Shown here one piece after another: positions 10,377 to 22,260 of a stretch of DNA of 64,000 nt. Under the pieces are notes generated by a model that was not told the origin of the DNA, did not search any database, and worked only from the letters and a program-made list of their open reading frames with translations. The stretch's first letter is position 1; the number at the start of each line of letters is the position of its first letter. The stretch covers positions 27,134,811 to 27,198,810 of the forward strand of contig OY282605.1 in assembly GCA_958298945.1 (NCBI GenBank). The letters run 5' to 3'. The DNA comes from Atherix ibis (Eukaryota > Arthropoda > Insecta > Diptera > Athericidae). The translations under genes were made by a program, and so were the position numbers.

Positions 10377-13217
10377 TTTAAGAAAAAAATTTGTTGATAA
10401 TCAAAAAAATACCATTTATAGGCGAAAAATGAAAATTTCCTTTAAGAAAAAAGTTATGCCAATAATAGTAAATGTCCTTTCAGCAGGGCTCTTTTTAAAA
10501 GGAAATTTTTTGTTGTAAATTGTAATGAGAAAATTCATACAAAATCCTTATAAAAAAAAACAGAACTGATAATGTCCTTAATATTATGTGAAAGAAAACG
10601 TCCTTACTATTACTTGGGCGTCCTGGTTGTGTTTGTAAGAAGTCAAATAATTCCTTTTTGGCTCGTAAGTAGAATAAGCGGAAATGGAAAGAAATATGAA
10701 AATGAGAACATGCCATTTTTGCCGATGTGTTTAGTTTAGTCAGGGTGGCGACTATGATTCACTTGTTCACAACCCCTTTTTTTTTATTATGCGTACGCCA
10801 ATAATAAAGTAGGAAAATCAACAAACTTAAGAAAACTCAGCAAAGAAAATATTTTCTCATTTTCATTTCGGATTTTCTTGGTTGTTTGGTTGGGCTCCGA
10901 TGATACGCAGTACTGTGACCATAAATATATGCGTGCGTGGGTGCAGATGGATTTTTGGTAAACGAAGGATGATGTGAAATGTGTGTACACAAGTGCATGT
11001 GTATTTCTGACAGGAAATGTGAGAAAAATACGCTTGAAATTTCATTTCATCACTAAGCCGAATATCCTTAGTTGCATTCAGAGTGACAGGATTATAGTGA
11101 CTTTCAGGTCTTAGAATCAAAATCCCTGAATCCACATCTTGTTCTTATTCTTGTGTCTCTCTCTACCATCACGGCATGTCTGAGTGTTATTACTAGTACG
11201 GCTGATGACTGTTCCAAATGTCCATGCTGTCCTTGTTGTCCACATCTCACCGCCGCCTGTCACTTAAACACTACGATTGACAGGTACAAAAAGAAAATTA
11301 ATTTTACCAGTTTCGTTTGTGTGTGTGTAATTGTCATCATCATCATTCACCCTTGTTAGATATTGCTCTGCAAGTCTTCAATCTGATCCCCCCCCCCCCC
11401 CAGCCTACATATTTACTGGTTTATTTTTATTTATATTTCTTCCAAGGCAAGAAGTACATCTGATGACTGACTGACTTGAGTTTTTAAGATTAAAAAAAAT
11501 TTTGTCGCCCGCCCCCTCTCTTTTTTTTTACTAGGAGAAAATATTTATTTAAAGGTATTTGGGGTACAAAAAAAAACAAATCAATATGTCCAAAGAGAAA
11601 ATACCAGCAAAAATACAAAAAAAAAGTGATTAGAGGGAGTCACAATGTCTTAAGAAAAATGGGGAAAAAAACTAAGTTAATTTTTTTTTTTGTTTCTAGA
11701 AAATTTGGTAAAACTTTTCCGCTTTTATCACAAAAAAAAAAATAGAAGAATAACAAAAAATTGTTACCGTCTTTAAGTGAAGTTAGTTAGAATAACGCAG
11801 AGGGAAGTAGAGGGGGAGGGGGAGGGTGTTGGTTGTCGAGTTCTGATAAAAACAACTTTGAAGAAAACAGCAGAAAATATTGCAATTTAAATTAATTTCC
11901 ATTCGTACACGAACCGTCACCATTTTTGCTCATTCCATTTTCCCCTCATGCCAATGCCCATGTCTATCCCCATCTAGTAGTTCATTAGTACTAGTGCCGG
12001 AAGGGGGAAATATTGTTGATAGCTGTCGGAAGACGAGGGTATAAAGTAACGAGATTGGGTGCGTCGCGTACACCTTTGCATAAGAAAAGAAACACAGCAA
12101 CTTTCTTCGGGTTAAACAACAATTCGCGAGGGTGGAAAAAAAGGAGCTGCCGGTGAAATTCACACTCCCGGTTGGGTATAGTTTCCTTGTTGATTTCTAT
12201 GCCCTGCTCCCTGAACTTAAGTCCTTGGTCCGTTTGTGTTTCCATTTCTGTCTTTGTCCCTGTCGTTTTTGTTGCTTCGGTCGTTATCGTTTTCGTCATA
12301 GTCCTTGGCGTCCTTTGCTATTCTGTATTTCGTTAAAATTTTCCTTTTCTTCTCTTAAAAATGCCACAATCTGCAAAACATAAGCTTTCGACTATGAAGC
12401 AAAAGGAATAATATTCACAACAACCTTTCCTCAATTATTGCGTTTTGTTCTCATTTTTTCTCGTTATTTTATGCAAACATTAATACGAAACCCCCCTCCC
12501 TACCCCCACTACCACCACCAACTAAATTCTCACACATACACTATTAGTTAAATACTTTTCTTTTTTGATCATAAAAATAAAATTGCTCCACAGAACATAT
12601 CACACTTCATGTCATACTCCTCACTTCATTTTCATGTTCCGCGTTCTGCTTTTGCCTTATTCCCGTTTTACGTTATTAGTTCCAGACCCCGTTTACAAGG
12701 TACTAAAGCTATTTTTGGGCTGACTTTCAATGAACTATTCTGGAAAGGCAGTCTGCATTTGTATTTGTAGAGAAAATTTTCTATTTAAACTCACCGAACA
12801 TACCCAACCGAACGTGAAGTGTTTTGAGTTTTTGCTTTTTTTTTGGTGGGAAGAGATGGTGATGGGGTAGGTTTGACTCTGAATAAATTTGAAAACGTAA
12901 AGAAATTAGGCCGAAAGTGGTCCATTTTCTTGATTTAAGTTGTTTATGCTTTTTTTTTGAATAATAAATTTCCAGCGTAAGTAAATGCAAGCCGGAAATG
13001 ACCAAAAAGGCAGATTTTTTAAAGACTTTTTATTTTATTTTATTTTATTTTATATTTTTTTTGCTGTAAAACTACTAAAATATGTTCTCGAGGGGGGTTG
13101 GGGGAATAGAGAGGATTGGGTTTAAAATATGTTTTAAAATTGTTAAGGAAAATATTGTGACAGCTTGGTGGCTGAGATGTAAATTTTTGTTTATGCAAAT
13201 AACTACTTCTGCTAATA
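10377..13217. other. Unique AT-rich sequence with low-complexity patches
   Basis: No supported gene. Notable patches: a C-run near 11387-11401, CA/TG-rich stretches near 10970-11000 and 11320-11345, a GGGGGAGG patch near 11810-11825, and a C-rich ccctccctacccccactaccaccacc stretch near 12493. ORFs at 11991-12299 (-) and 12132-12383 (+) overlap on opposite strands and match no family I know. The 12130-12320 part is less AT-biased than its surroundings and could be a regulatory block. Confidence 0.5.
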
Positions 13218-14405
13218 ATTCAATATTATTTTCAAATTTTACCGCCTCATTTTTATATTGACGCATTGTTGCCATTTTTATAAATGTAATTGTGAGTTTT
13301 CTTGAATATTTTTAGAAAATTTGGCAATGTTTTGGTGCTTTTTCGGTGTTTACGCATAAATACTGCCTTTTAAAAGTTTTTTTCTATATATACATTAGGA
13401 CCTGATTTTTTTTAAGTTTTTTTGTCAAAGAAATTCAGGATTTTGTTATAAGAAATTTTGGTAAAAAATAAATTCTTCTTTAAACTAGTGTTATTATTTT
13501 TAATTTATTAAATTTTTTTTTATTTTTTATTTTAAACTTGTACACTCATCATTAAGGTTTTTTTTTAGAAAACTACTTCCGATTTGGTAAGTTCATAAAT
13601 TCATCTTATACAGATTTTCTTTATAGAACAAAATATCCACAACCGAGTTAAGACATTTTCCAAAAAAAGCTCATTTTTGTTAATGAGTTTAATTATTAAA
13701 CGGCAAAATATTCAATATTATTTTTAATATGAATTACTGTTTCATTTTTATATTGACGCATTGTTGCCATTTTTATAAATGTAATTGTGAGTTTTCTTCA
13801 ATGTTTTTAGAAAATTTGGCAATATTTTTGTACTTTTCCGGTGTTTACTCATAAATACTGCCTTTTTAAAAGTTTATACGTTAATGCGTGCTTTTTTTAT
13901 ATGAGTTTTTATGTAAAATATAAATTCTCGTCTAGACTAGCGTACATCCTTGTACCTTCACATCACCCTTACACCCCCTAAATACTTATAACTTAATTAG
14001 GATTTTTTTAACAATAGTTCTTGTATCTCCTTTTTATGATGGCAAAATTTTCTTAGAATATTAATTAACTAGAAATTAAACTGAAGTGAATGATTTTCGC
14101 GTAATATGTTAATTCTAATTTTTGCCTATTTGCTAAATAATTTGACACAGATTATTTCTTGTATAAAATAGAAATGCTTTGATAAAGTAAAATATTTTTT
14201 ACTGTAAGCTTTTTAGAAATTATTTTTCATTTATATTTATAATAGGTTTTTTTTTACTTTAAGCTCTTTTTTTTTGTTGTAAAAACTACTGCCGATTTGG
14301 TAAGTTTATGAATTCACTGTTTTCTTTATGGGAAAAAAATATCCACAATCGAATTAAAAACATTTTCAGAAAAAAGCTCATTTTTGTTAATTTACTAAGC
14401 TTAAG
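13218..14405 (+). repeat. Degenerate tandem duplication, two units of about 0.5-0.7 kb
   Basis: The stretch tcatttttatattgacgcat..actgcctttt occurs at 13248 and again at 13742 (494-bp step), nearly identical for about 125 bp. Later in each unit, ccgatttggtaagtt..atatccacaa..aaaagctcatttttgttaat recurs at about 13577 and 14291. The units differ by small indels and a longer insertion in the second. Non-coding. Confidence 0.8.
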
Positions 14406-14833
14406 TTTATCCAAAAAAAGCCTAATACGTACAATTGACAATTTTCCTAAACGTTTTATTACCAAAAAAATGTTAATAATTCTGAAATATTATTCATTAA
14501 AATGCCTTAAAAAATCTTCCAATTGGAATTATGTATTTTTTTAATGCCAAAGCAAATGGTCAATTTTTTTGTGGTCCATACAAATAAGCACATCCCATTG
14601 ACACCTACTAACCAGCCTAAAGTAGTGTCTACCTACTAGCCTAAAAACAACAAAAAAGATATTAATTATAAATTTTCTCTGTCAAAACGTTTAGGATTAG
14701 ATAAACATAATTTGAATTATTAATTTTAAAAGTGAGTGACCAATTGGTACTAATTTCCGATATTTTAAGATCATATAAAAAATAAAAATCTACCATCAAA
14801 AGTGACCTTTCTTTTTTTAAACAAATCTAGAGT
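14406..14833. other. AT-rich spacer
   Basis: Nothing beyond base-composition ORFs; a short imperfect repeat of acctactaaccagcctaaagtagtgtctacctactagcctaaa near 14605 is visible. Confidence 0.5.
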
Positions 14834-15386
14834 TATTCCAATTTGTGCTTGGGCAAGTAAAAGTATAATAATTGCTGTAGACAAAAAAGTGTCTGGGTTT
14901 CGCATAGTATTACAAGAAAAATATCAAAGACGGCCAATCAAACGACATTGGAGGTCAATTGATAAAACAAAATCTACAAATTACACTTTCTGGGAAGTTT
15001 TTGCCCAATAAAGTCCAAATGTGTCGAGTTGTGAGGCTTTTGGCTGCTGTTTTGAGGAAACCACATTTGGTCAAGATTCAAAAATTTCTAGTTTAAATGA
15101 AAAAAATCTATTATAATATGACAATAGCGCTCGCTAACGGTCTCTTCTGTTTTATATTCAAAGGAAAACAAGCCAATGACACCTTTAGGCCAAAGAATTT
15201 TTTTTTTGAAAATTTGACGCCAAAAAAAAATTTGCTCGAGGCATAAGCATTCATCTTCTAAAGCTACGATTAGACCATTCTGGAAATGAACGAATTATTG
15301 GATCAGATTAAAATCTTCAAGTCCATACGAAAAAAAATTCGGTCAAAGCGCTGAGAATTGATTTACTCATTTTTCGAAATCCTCCA

Positions 15387-15640
15387 CAGTCACTTGAGGA
15401 TTTTCAGAGCCCCATACACGACAATTATGCTTATTAACCCATCCGCTAAGCGAGAAATGAGCCCCATACAATAGCTTCTACACAGTCACTTGTAGGTTTT
15501 TAGAGCCCCATATGCGACACTTTCGCTTATTGAAGTATTCACCGAGCGGGAAATGAGCCTCATACAATGGCTTCTCCACAGTCACTTGTGGGTTTTTAGA
15601 GCCCCATATGCGGCAATTTCGAGAAAAGAGCCTCATCAGA
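15387..15640 (-). repeat. In-frame 96-bp tandem repeat inside copy C
   Basis: cagtcact(tg)..ttttnagagccc recurs at 15387, 15483 and 15579: two steps of exactly 96 bp, or 32 codons. On the minus strand each unit reads roughly GAHFSL..Y..KR.CRIWGSKN.QVTVEKPLY. The length is a multiple of three and the reading frame continues across units. Confidence 0.85.
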
Positions 15641-15761
15641 GCGAGAAAAGGTCCTCATCAGTGGAACAATATTTGGTGCCAAAAAAATGTTGATTAGACC
15701 ATTCCGAAAATGCTCGAATTATTCAAGGCCAAATTTTCCAGTAGGCTGAATTTTTTAAAGC

Positions 15762-16070
15762 CGATTACACCATTCGGGCAATGAACGATCGCTCGAACAT
15801 TTTTGTTGGTTTTACGCGTGAGCTCGATCAACATTCGCACAGTCGAGCTATTATTTTTTCCGTCATCCATTTGACATTTGACATTTGTTCCGATTTCACG
15901 AACGATTTTCAATTTTATTTGTTCGTGTTTTACCGTTCACTACTTTTGGTGGATATTAAGGAAACTAATATTTGCACAACATGACAGAAAAACACACATT
16001 TTACACAGGTCGTGCCGAAAATATGGATGACTTTTCCCAAAATTCGAGCATTTCTCGAATGGTGTAATCG
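15762..16070. mobile_element. MITE-like insert with GATTACACCATTC ends
   Basis: Left end cgattacaccattcgg..aacgatcgctcgaa, right end ttcgagcatttctcgaatgg..taatcg, its inverse with small differences. About 309 bp, non-coding apart from a short ORF. The related 22353-22736 segment has the same ends and homologous interior (gagctcgatcaa, catttgacatttgac, cattttacacaggtcgtg) in the opposite orientation, matching the opposite orientation of its host element. Confidence 0.65.
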
Positions 16071-16186
16071 TGTCTTAATCGGCGTATCTCCTATTCAATC
16101 CGTAGTCTATATTAAAAATAGGCGACTGTGGATGACGTATATATAAGTCAAATGACAGTCCCCTTTTTTTCGAACTACAAAATGGA

Positions 16187-17501
16187 TAAGTTATTCAGAC
16201 TCTATAAACGACATCTTGGTTTTCTCTTCTAACACTTTCCAATAAGAAAATTAACTGCAATTATCAATACCACTAAAGGACATCATCATAAAGTAAGGAG
16301 CAGATCCAGAATGCCCTTAAGTCATCGCCAAATGGCCTGAGTTGTAGAAAAATAAAGTGTCTCAACTCACAATTCGAACAATCTCTCATCAAGATGTCCC
16401 CACTACAAGGTGTTTTTTTTAAATTAAAGAAAGAAAATAAAAAAATTACCTACGATATCAAAAAGAAATTAATGTGAAAAAGTTTTGCATATCAAAATTT
16501 AATGTGGTCCACCAAAACGGTAAAAGATCTAACGCGGGAAAAAATTTATGTGCGTCGTTCCATTTTTTTCCTCCTTTTTTTTTTTGAAGGTGTAAATAGG
16601 TGTAAAAAAAAATTTCTTTAAAATAAACCATAAAAACTTAGAAAACATACCTCACCAGTTCGTCGTTGTTGTCGGTTTTTGGATATTGTTTTTTTATTTT
16701 TTTTTTATTATTTGGCGGCATTCTCTTTTTTGATCAGGCCGCCGCTGTACAAGCAGATAAAACTCACCTTGTACGCATACGTATACGCATAATGTTCGGT
16801 TGGGTCGTACGTACATACGTGCTACCAAAAAAATAAAAGCTCAATCAACCCCCCTTCCCCCCAAAAAAAGTTGTTTTTTATATTTTTTTTTATTATCTAT
16901 TCTCGATTTGAAAATTACTTTTTTTCTTCTTCATCATTTTTAAATCGGTTTTTGGGGATACGAATATGTACGTGAGTATTGTGTGGGGACATGTTTGTCA
17001 GCATTTGTTTTTTTTTCTTTTCTTTTTTCGTTTACACTCTTATATATGTGCTTTTATAACAATTATTTTCAACAAATTTAATCCTGGTATCCAAAAATAA
17101 TGCTTGCCAACCTATTTTTTTTTTTGTGTCAAAATTTCGTGTTGGTTATATTTAATTTGTTTTGATTTTTATAAACATGTCCTTTTTTTAGATTAGTATT
17201 TTTGGAGACTTATAAAAATTACTAGAATAATTGCCAATTCAGTAAAAAAGTTTTATTAAATTTTTTTTAGAAAAATTAATCTAATTTTATTGAAATTGTA
17301 ATAAAACGATTGGAAAATTATTATAGGAATTTGTTATTTTCAAAAACTTAACTAAGAAAAATTTTATTTTCAGATAAAAACTTTATACTAAATAAATAAA
17401 TTTATTAGTTTTTATTTTTAATACAAATAACATTTTTAAGTTATTTAAATTAAAAGAAATAAAAATAATTTATGGAAATTCAGTACATAATAAATATACT
17501 A
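16187..17501. other. AT-rich spacer with homopolymer tracts
   Basis: Long T- and A-runs and a short palindromic patch (acgcatacgtatacgcataatg.. and cgtacgtacatacgtgc near 16778-16822). No coding or mobile feature is supported. Confidence 0.5.
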
Positions 17502-17639
17502 TCCAATTTGTGGTACGAAAAGTAATCTTGAATAAAAGACACAACAAAAGTCATCCAATTTTTGGTTTGGAAAAGAAAATTAATTAAAAAGTATTTAAAA
17601 TTAAGATTTTGTTAAAAATTTTATTTTGAAAGACTTCTT

Positions 17640-17706
17640 GGACCTTGCCATTATGCATAAAATTTTTATTTTAGTAATAAAAATTTTATGCATAATGGCA
17701 AGGTCC
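17640..17706. repeat. Perfect 31-bp inverted repeat with a 5-base loop
   Basis: Arm 17640-17670 (starts ggaccttgccattatgcata) and arm 17676-17706 are exact reverse complements around ttagt. A third partial copy of the arm follows directly (17703-17725). The arm sequence is the family's own subterminal region (also at 27129, 36447, 46648 and 53139). Confidence 0.93.
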
Positions 17707-17984
17707 TTGCCATTATACATAAAAGACCTCAATTTTTTGCGCATTTAAAAATTCATCCGTTAATTCATAAAAAGAAGTCCAACCGCGTCAAATTACACGA
17801 TCTTGCTATATTCAAGTGACACTAATAAATCTAGAAATTATGCGCCCTGAGAAGTTTTTGAACAATAAAGCCTGAAATTGTTGTGTTATGCGGCTTGTGG
17901 CTTCATTTTGTTGCAATCAGATATGATTTAGATTAAAATATTCAAGTCCGAGCTATAAAAAAAGTCTGTTATCTGCGACCAATG

Positions 17985-18095
17985 CACTCCGAATTAACTG
18001 TAATGGTCTCTCTTTCTTTTTCAAAAAAACTTTAGAACCAATGCACTCCGAATTAAAAAAACGGTCTCTCTTTCTTTTTCAAAAAAACTTTAGAA
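17985..18095. repeat. Local ~60-bp tandem duplication
   Basis: accaatgcactccgaatta..ggtctctctttctttttcaaaaaaactttagaac occurs twice in a row, at about 17979 and 18038, with small differences. Confidence 0.85.
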
Positions 18096-19838
18096 CAAAA
18101 AATACACCTACAATTTTTATAGAAACAATGTCTTCTCCAAAGTCACTTGTGGATTTTTAGAGCCTCATAAATGGTAATTTTGCTTTGCATTCGTCAAGAT
18201 GTTGATTTTTAAATAATTTAAAAATTGATGATTGTCTGCATAAATACGATCTTTTGCATAGCCTTATAAGAAAAAGCCCAAGAGCATAACATCACACGAT
18301 ATTGGTGGCCAACTGGACCCATTAAATCTCTCGATTACGTGGCCTGGTAACTTTCAACTAAATAAAACCAAAATTTGTTGTGTCATGTGTCTTCGTTATG
18401 TTGAAAACAGATATGATTTAGATTAAAATCTTCAAGTCCGAGCTAAAAAAAGTTTCTGCATAAACTTTATATAAACGATATTTCCGTAAATCCACAAAAA
18501 GATCTCGAAATGACGCGCCCTGGGAACTTTTCGCACAATAAAGCCTAAATGTCTTATGTTGTGTGACTTGTGGCATCATTTCGCTGAAACCACATATGGT
18601 CCAAATTAAAATCTTCAAGTTCAGGCCAAAAAAATTTGGCCATAGCGCTCAGAATTGACTTGTATTCAATACCAGCCAATGACATTTTCAATGGCTCTTA
18701 CATAGTCTCTTGTGGGTTTTTAGAGTCCCATATGTAGCAATTTCGCTTATTGAGGTATTTACCGAGAGAGAAATGAGCCTCATTTGTGAAAGAGATTTTG
18801 TTGAAAACGTGGTTATAGCAGAATCACAATATTTTTAGAATCAACAATTTTTTGTTTACAATCCATAATATAAATTATATTGTATATAAGCTCGATAGCT
18901 GTCAAATGGCAGGGCAGTACTTTCCGAATACAATGGCTTCTCAACAGTCATTTGTGGGGGAGATCAAATGAAAAAGGAAAACTTATTTATTGACGTATCC
19001 ACCAATTTCTGACGCAATTAAGCGAAAATTTGTCGCGTTGTGTGGCTTGTGGCGCCATTTTATTGAAACCACTTATAGTCCAGATTAAAACCGTCAATTT
19101 TAAGGTAAAATCCGACTATCATACGGCCATAGTGTTTAGAACTGAGCGTAGCGGTCTGAAGGTCTTCATTTTCAAAGAAATATCTGACCAATAACGCCTT
19201 CAGACCAAAATGCTCACCAAACAGTCACTTTTATCGGATACAATGGCTTCTGCACAGTCACTTGAGGGTTTTCAGAGCCCCATATTTTGCTTCTTGACGT
19301 TTGCACCGAGCTAGGAATGAGCTTTATACAATGTCTTCTCTATAGTCACTTGAGGGTTTTCAGAGTCCCATATGAAGTAATTCCGTTTATTGAGGAAGAG
19401 CCTCATCGATGAAAGAAACGTTGTTCAAAACGATGTTATAGCAGAATCACCACATTTCTAGAATCAGCAACTTTTTTTTTGCAATTCATAATATAAATTG
19501 ACAATATTTAAATTTATAAAATTTAACTTAAAATTAAATATAAGTTCGATAGCTCTCAAATGGTAGGGCAGTACTTTCCGAATACAATGGCTTCTCTACA
19601 GTCATTTTTAGGGGAGATGAAGTGAAAAAGGAAAACTTATTTATTAACGTATCTACTAAGAGATTAGCAAAGTTTATTTTTAAAAAAAGCCGCACCCAAA
19701 TGCACTGTTATATAAAAAGTAAACGTTCCACAAATAAAAATGGCAAATCTTCGCCTAAACAAATACGATCTGGAATAACATATAAATTTGACAATTGTCA
19801 AATATGACAGGACTGTACTATCCGAACTATGAAATGGA

Positions 19839-21379
19839 TAACCAGGTAGGAGTTCACATGAAATAAAATCAAAAATACTAAAAATAATTCCACAGATGCC
19901 TCTTTTCCCTCCTCCTAAATGCAATAAACATGATTAACATTTTTTTATTGAAAATCTGACCAAATTCCGAACAAATTATTATTACCAACCGAAAAATATT
20001 CATCAAAAAAGAAAAATTACAATAATTTTAACACACTTTATAAAACAGCGACAGGATATTATGTGTGCAGTCAATTTTTACACTAAAATTTCGAATAAAT
20101 AAATAAAAATATGTGACACGTTAATTTTAATGAAAATTTTTCTTGGCTCGTGTGCCAAATTAATCCAACAAACATTAAATGTTTGAATATGATTTGGATA
20201 CCAATTAAAATTCCAGCAAATTAGTGTACTGTCATCGAAATTTTGACAAAATTCTGCCAATTCGGTTGTTTGGTTTTTGTTTGTTGCTTGAATATTTCTA
20301 AAAATAATGTTGGATTTCCTTCCTTTTTTTTGAAATTTTAGATATTGTACTTTATCGTTATACTCACAGCGTAACAGTGCGTCCCCCCATCTTCACTTAG
20401 AATGTCTTCACTAAGAAGCCAATTATTAATACTTTCTTTTGATAATTTCTTGAATAATCAAAGATTATTCATACTCTTTTTCGTAGTTGAGAAAGGAAAG
20501 GTTACTTGAACCTCATTTCATGTTGAAAATAAAGCCTTCGCTTGAGATCTATGTACTTGCATGGCATATGCACGTGGTGTCTGAACATTATCTAAAATGT
20601 GATATTATTTTACAGTGCAAACCAAAAAAAAAAAATTCAAAAAAGACTATCGGACGAACAAAAAATATATGCTAAAAATTCACTCATCTGGCAACCAGAA
20701 GATTCGTAAACTAAATTCCCCCATCTTGGGGCTATCCTACCCCTACTCTCAATAAAATTCACTAAATATGAAAAAGAAAATTTTTTTTAGTAATTTATAT
20801 TCAGTAACATTTTTTTCTTACCGAAATTTTTTTGTCTAAATTTTTTAGGACAGCCTTTTTGCGTAAATTAATTCCCAACCGTTTTATTAGCATTTAATTG
20901 AGCTTTTCCCCTGCAAAAAATATAATTTCATTTTACAAAAATACAAAAAAAAAAACAAAACCTATTTGAGGTCATCACAATTTATCCTAAATATTAATTT
21001 TTCTCTTAAAACAAACATCGAAGATTTCACTTTGTGCTCTTTTCTTAATTAATGTCTTTTCTAAGGGGTCGATGGCACAATTCTTTGGTGATTAATTACC
21101 AAAAAAAATCTTTGCTCGCTTTTTGATCTGATCTTAATTGAATTTTATTCCAAGTAATGTCATCGTCATTTCAGATTTTTGTTATTCATCTTTCGATGGA
21201 AAGTACTTGCGCACAATCGTATGTAGTAGATTCGTTAATTTAGTTGACGTCTTTTGGAGTAAGATTATTAGTTTTTCAAAAAGACACTCAAGTGGAGAAA
21301 TAATTAACTTCTAATTTTTTATCATAAATATTTTTGAAAAATATACACAAGAAAATTGCGTTGGTTTTTAATCAAAATA
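19839..21379. other. AT-rich spacer
   Basis: No gene or element is supported. The short ORFs at 20078-20260 (-) and 20487-20675 (+) match no family I know. Confidence 0.5.
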
Positions 21380-22258
21380 CCACCTTGATCAAAAAGTTCC
21401 CGGAACGATGGGATTGTGGCGCTCCCATCGTTCCGATTTGAGTTCTGTTTTTTTGTTGTTAAGTTGGTACATCTGTTGTTGATATTCCCTCTAAATCTTA
21501 GCGTCATAGCTTGACATTTGCAAAAGTTACGTAGCCAAGAGTACATTTATCTCTGTGTGTGTTGGCGATTTTTTACAATTTTAGAAATGGATTTAAATTT
21601 GCAACAACGAACTTGTATTAAATTTTGCGTAAAAAACGGATTTAATGGATCGCGAACGTTGGAAATGTTGGAAAAGTGTTTCGGCAACGATTCTCTAAAG
21701 AAAACGGTCGTTTACCAGTGGCACGAGCGGTTCAAAAGTGGTCATGAGTCAATCGAAGATGATGAACGCAGTAGGCAGACCATCGACATCGAAAACCGAC
21801 GAAAATATTGATAAAATAAAAGAAATGTTGGTCAATAACCGCAAATTAACCATCAGAGAGATAGCAGAGGACTTGAACATTGCCTATGGATCCGTCCAAG
21901 ACATTTTGGTTAATGATTTGGGTTTCCGCCAAAAGACCTCAATTTCATGCAAAAAAGAGACCGTGTTGACGTCGCAAAAGACATAATTTGCGAGGCTGAA
22001 TCCGATCCCACATTCATCAAAAGGATCATTACTGGAGACGAGACGTGGGTTTATGATTACGACACGCAATCCAGACATCAGGCAAGTGAATGGCGTTCAC
22101 CAAATGAGCGAAGTTTTATTTAGAAAAAAATGTCCACGGTTTTATCAAATTGCCACTTTGAAATTCACTAAAAAAAAATAGTCTTTAAAGCACTTCAATA
22201 ACGAAAAAATCTCAAAATTCAGATTTGAAAAAGACCGTCGGCAAAATGCAAAGTCGTC
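21380..22258 (+). mobile_element. mariner remnant, 3'-truncated
   Basis: The 5' end ccaccttgatcaaaaagttc follows TA (21378-21379) and looks like a mariner terminal repeat. It contains a 13-bp inverted repeat (21401-21413 and 21423-21435). The transposase starts at 21587 and breaks off soon after the first catalytic aspartate. Its 3' boundary is unclear; a DD41D-like element starts at 22261. An apparent matching inverted end at 22328-22336 belongs instead to that neighbour. Confidence 0.8.
21587..22125 (+). pseudogene. mariner transposase pseudogene (N-terminal half)
   Basis: The ATG at 21587 opens MDLNLQQRTCIKFCVKNGFNG..TLEMLEKCFGNDSL..VYQWHERFKSGHESIEDDERS, the DNA-binding domain of a mariner transposase. 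A frameshift near 21770 leads to GRPSTSKTDENIDKIKEM..KLTIREIAEDLNIAYGSVQDIL, the second helix-turn-helix. Another shift near 21950 leads to DPTFIKRIITGDETWVYDYD, with the first catalytic aspartate. The remaining catalytic domain is absent. The wording of the motifs puts it close to the 9.65-kb mariner. Confidence 0.9.
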
Positions 22259-22260
22259 TA

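Larger units (their letters stand above)
14836..16186 (-). mobile_element. DD41D-like Tc1/mariner copy C
   Basis: Both ends carry the family terminal repeat: ttccaatttgtgcttgggca.. at 14836 after TA, and ..cgaactacaaaatgga ending at 16186 before TA. Length about 1.35 kb. On the minus strand it holds the transposase segment EAHF.LGEY..K..CRIWGSKNPQVTVEKPLY, here repeated three times with a 96-bp step. A MITE-like insert occupies 15762-16070. Many stops elsewhere. Confidence 0.8.
17502..19838 (-). mobile_element. DD41D-like Tc1/mariner copy F, composite and internally duplicated (2.3 kb)
   Basis: Starts at tccaatttgtggtacgaaaa (17502) after TA at 17500-17501 and ends in ..ctatccgaactatgaaatgga before TA at 19839-19840. 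Between the ends, the family's cttgtgg core block appears four times (about 17880, 18378, 18550 and 19030), and a ~650-bp segment ending in gcagtactttccgaatacaatggcttctc occurs at about 18790-19010 and again at 19408-19650. It also holds a 31-bp perfect palindrome. About twice the length of the simple copies; no intact transposase. Confidence 0.75.
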
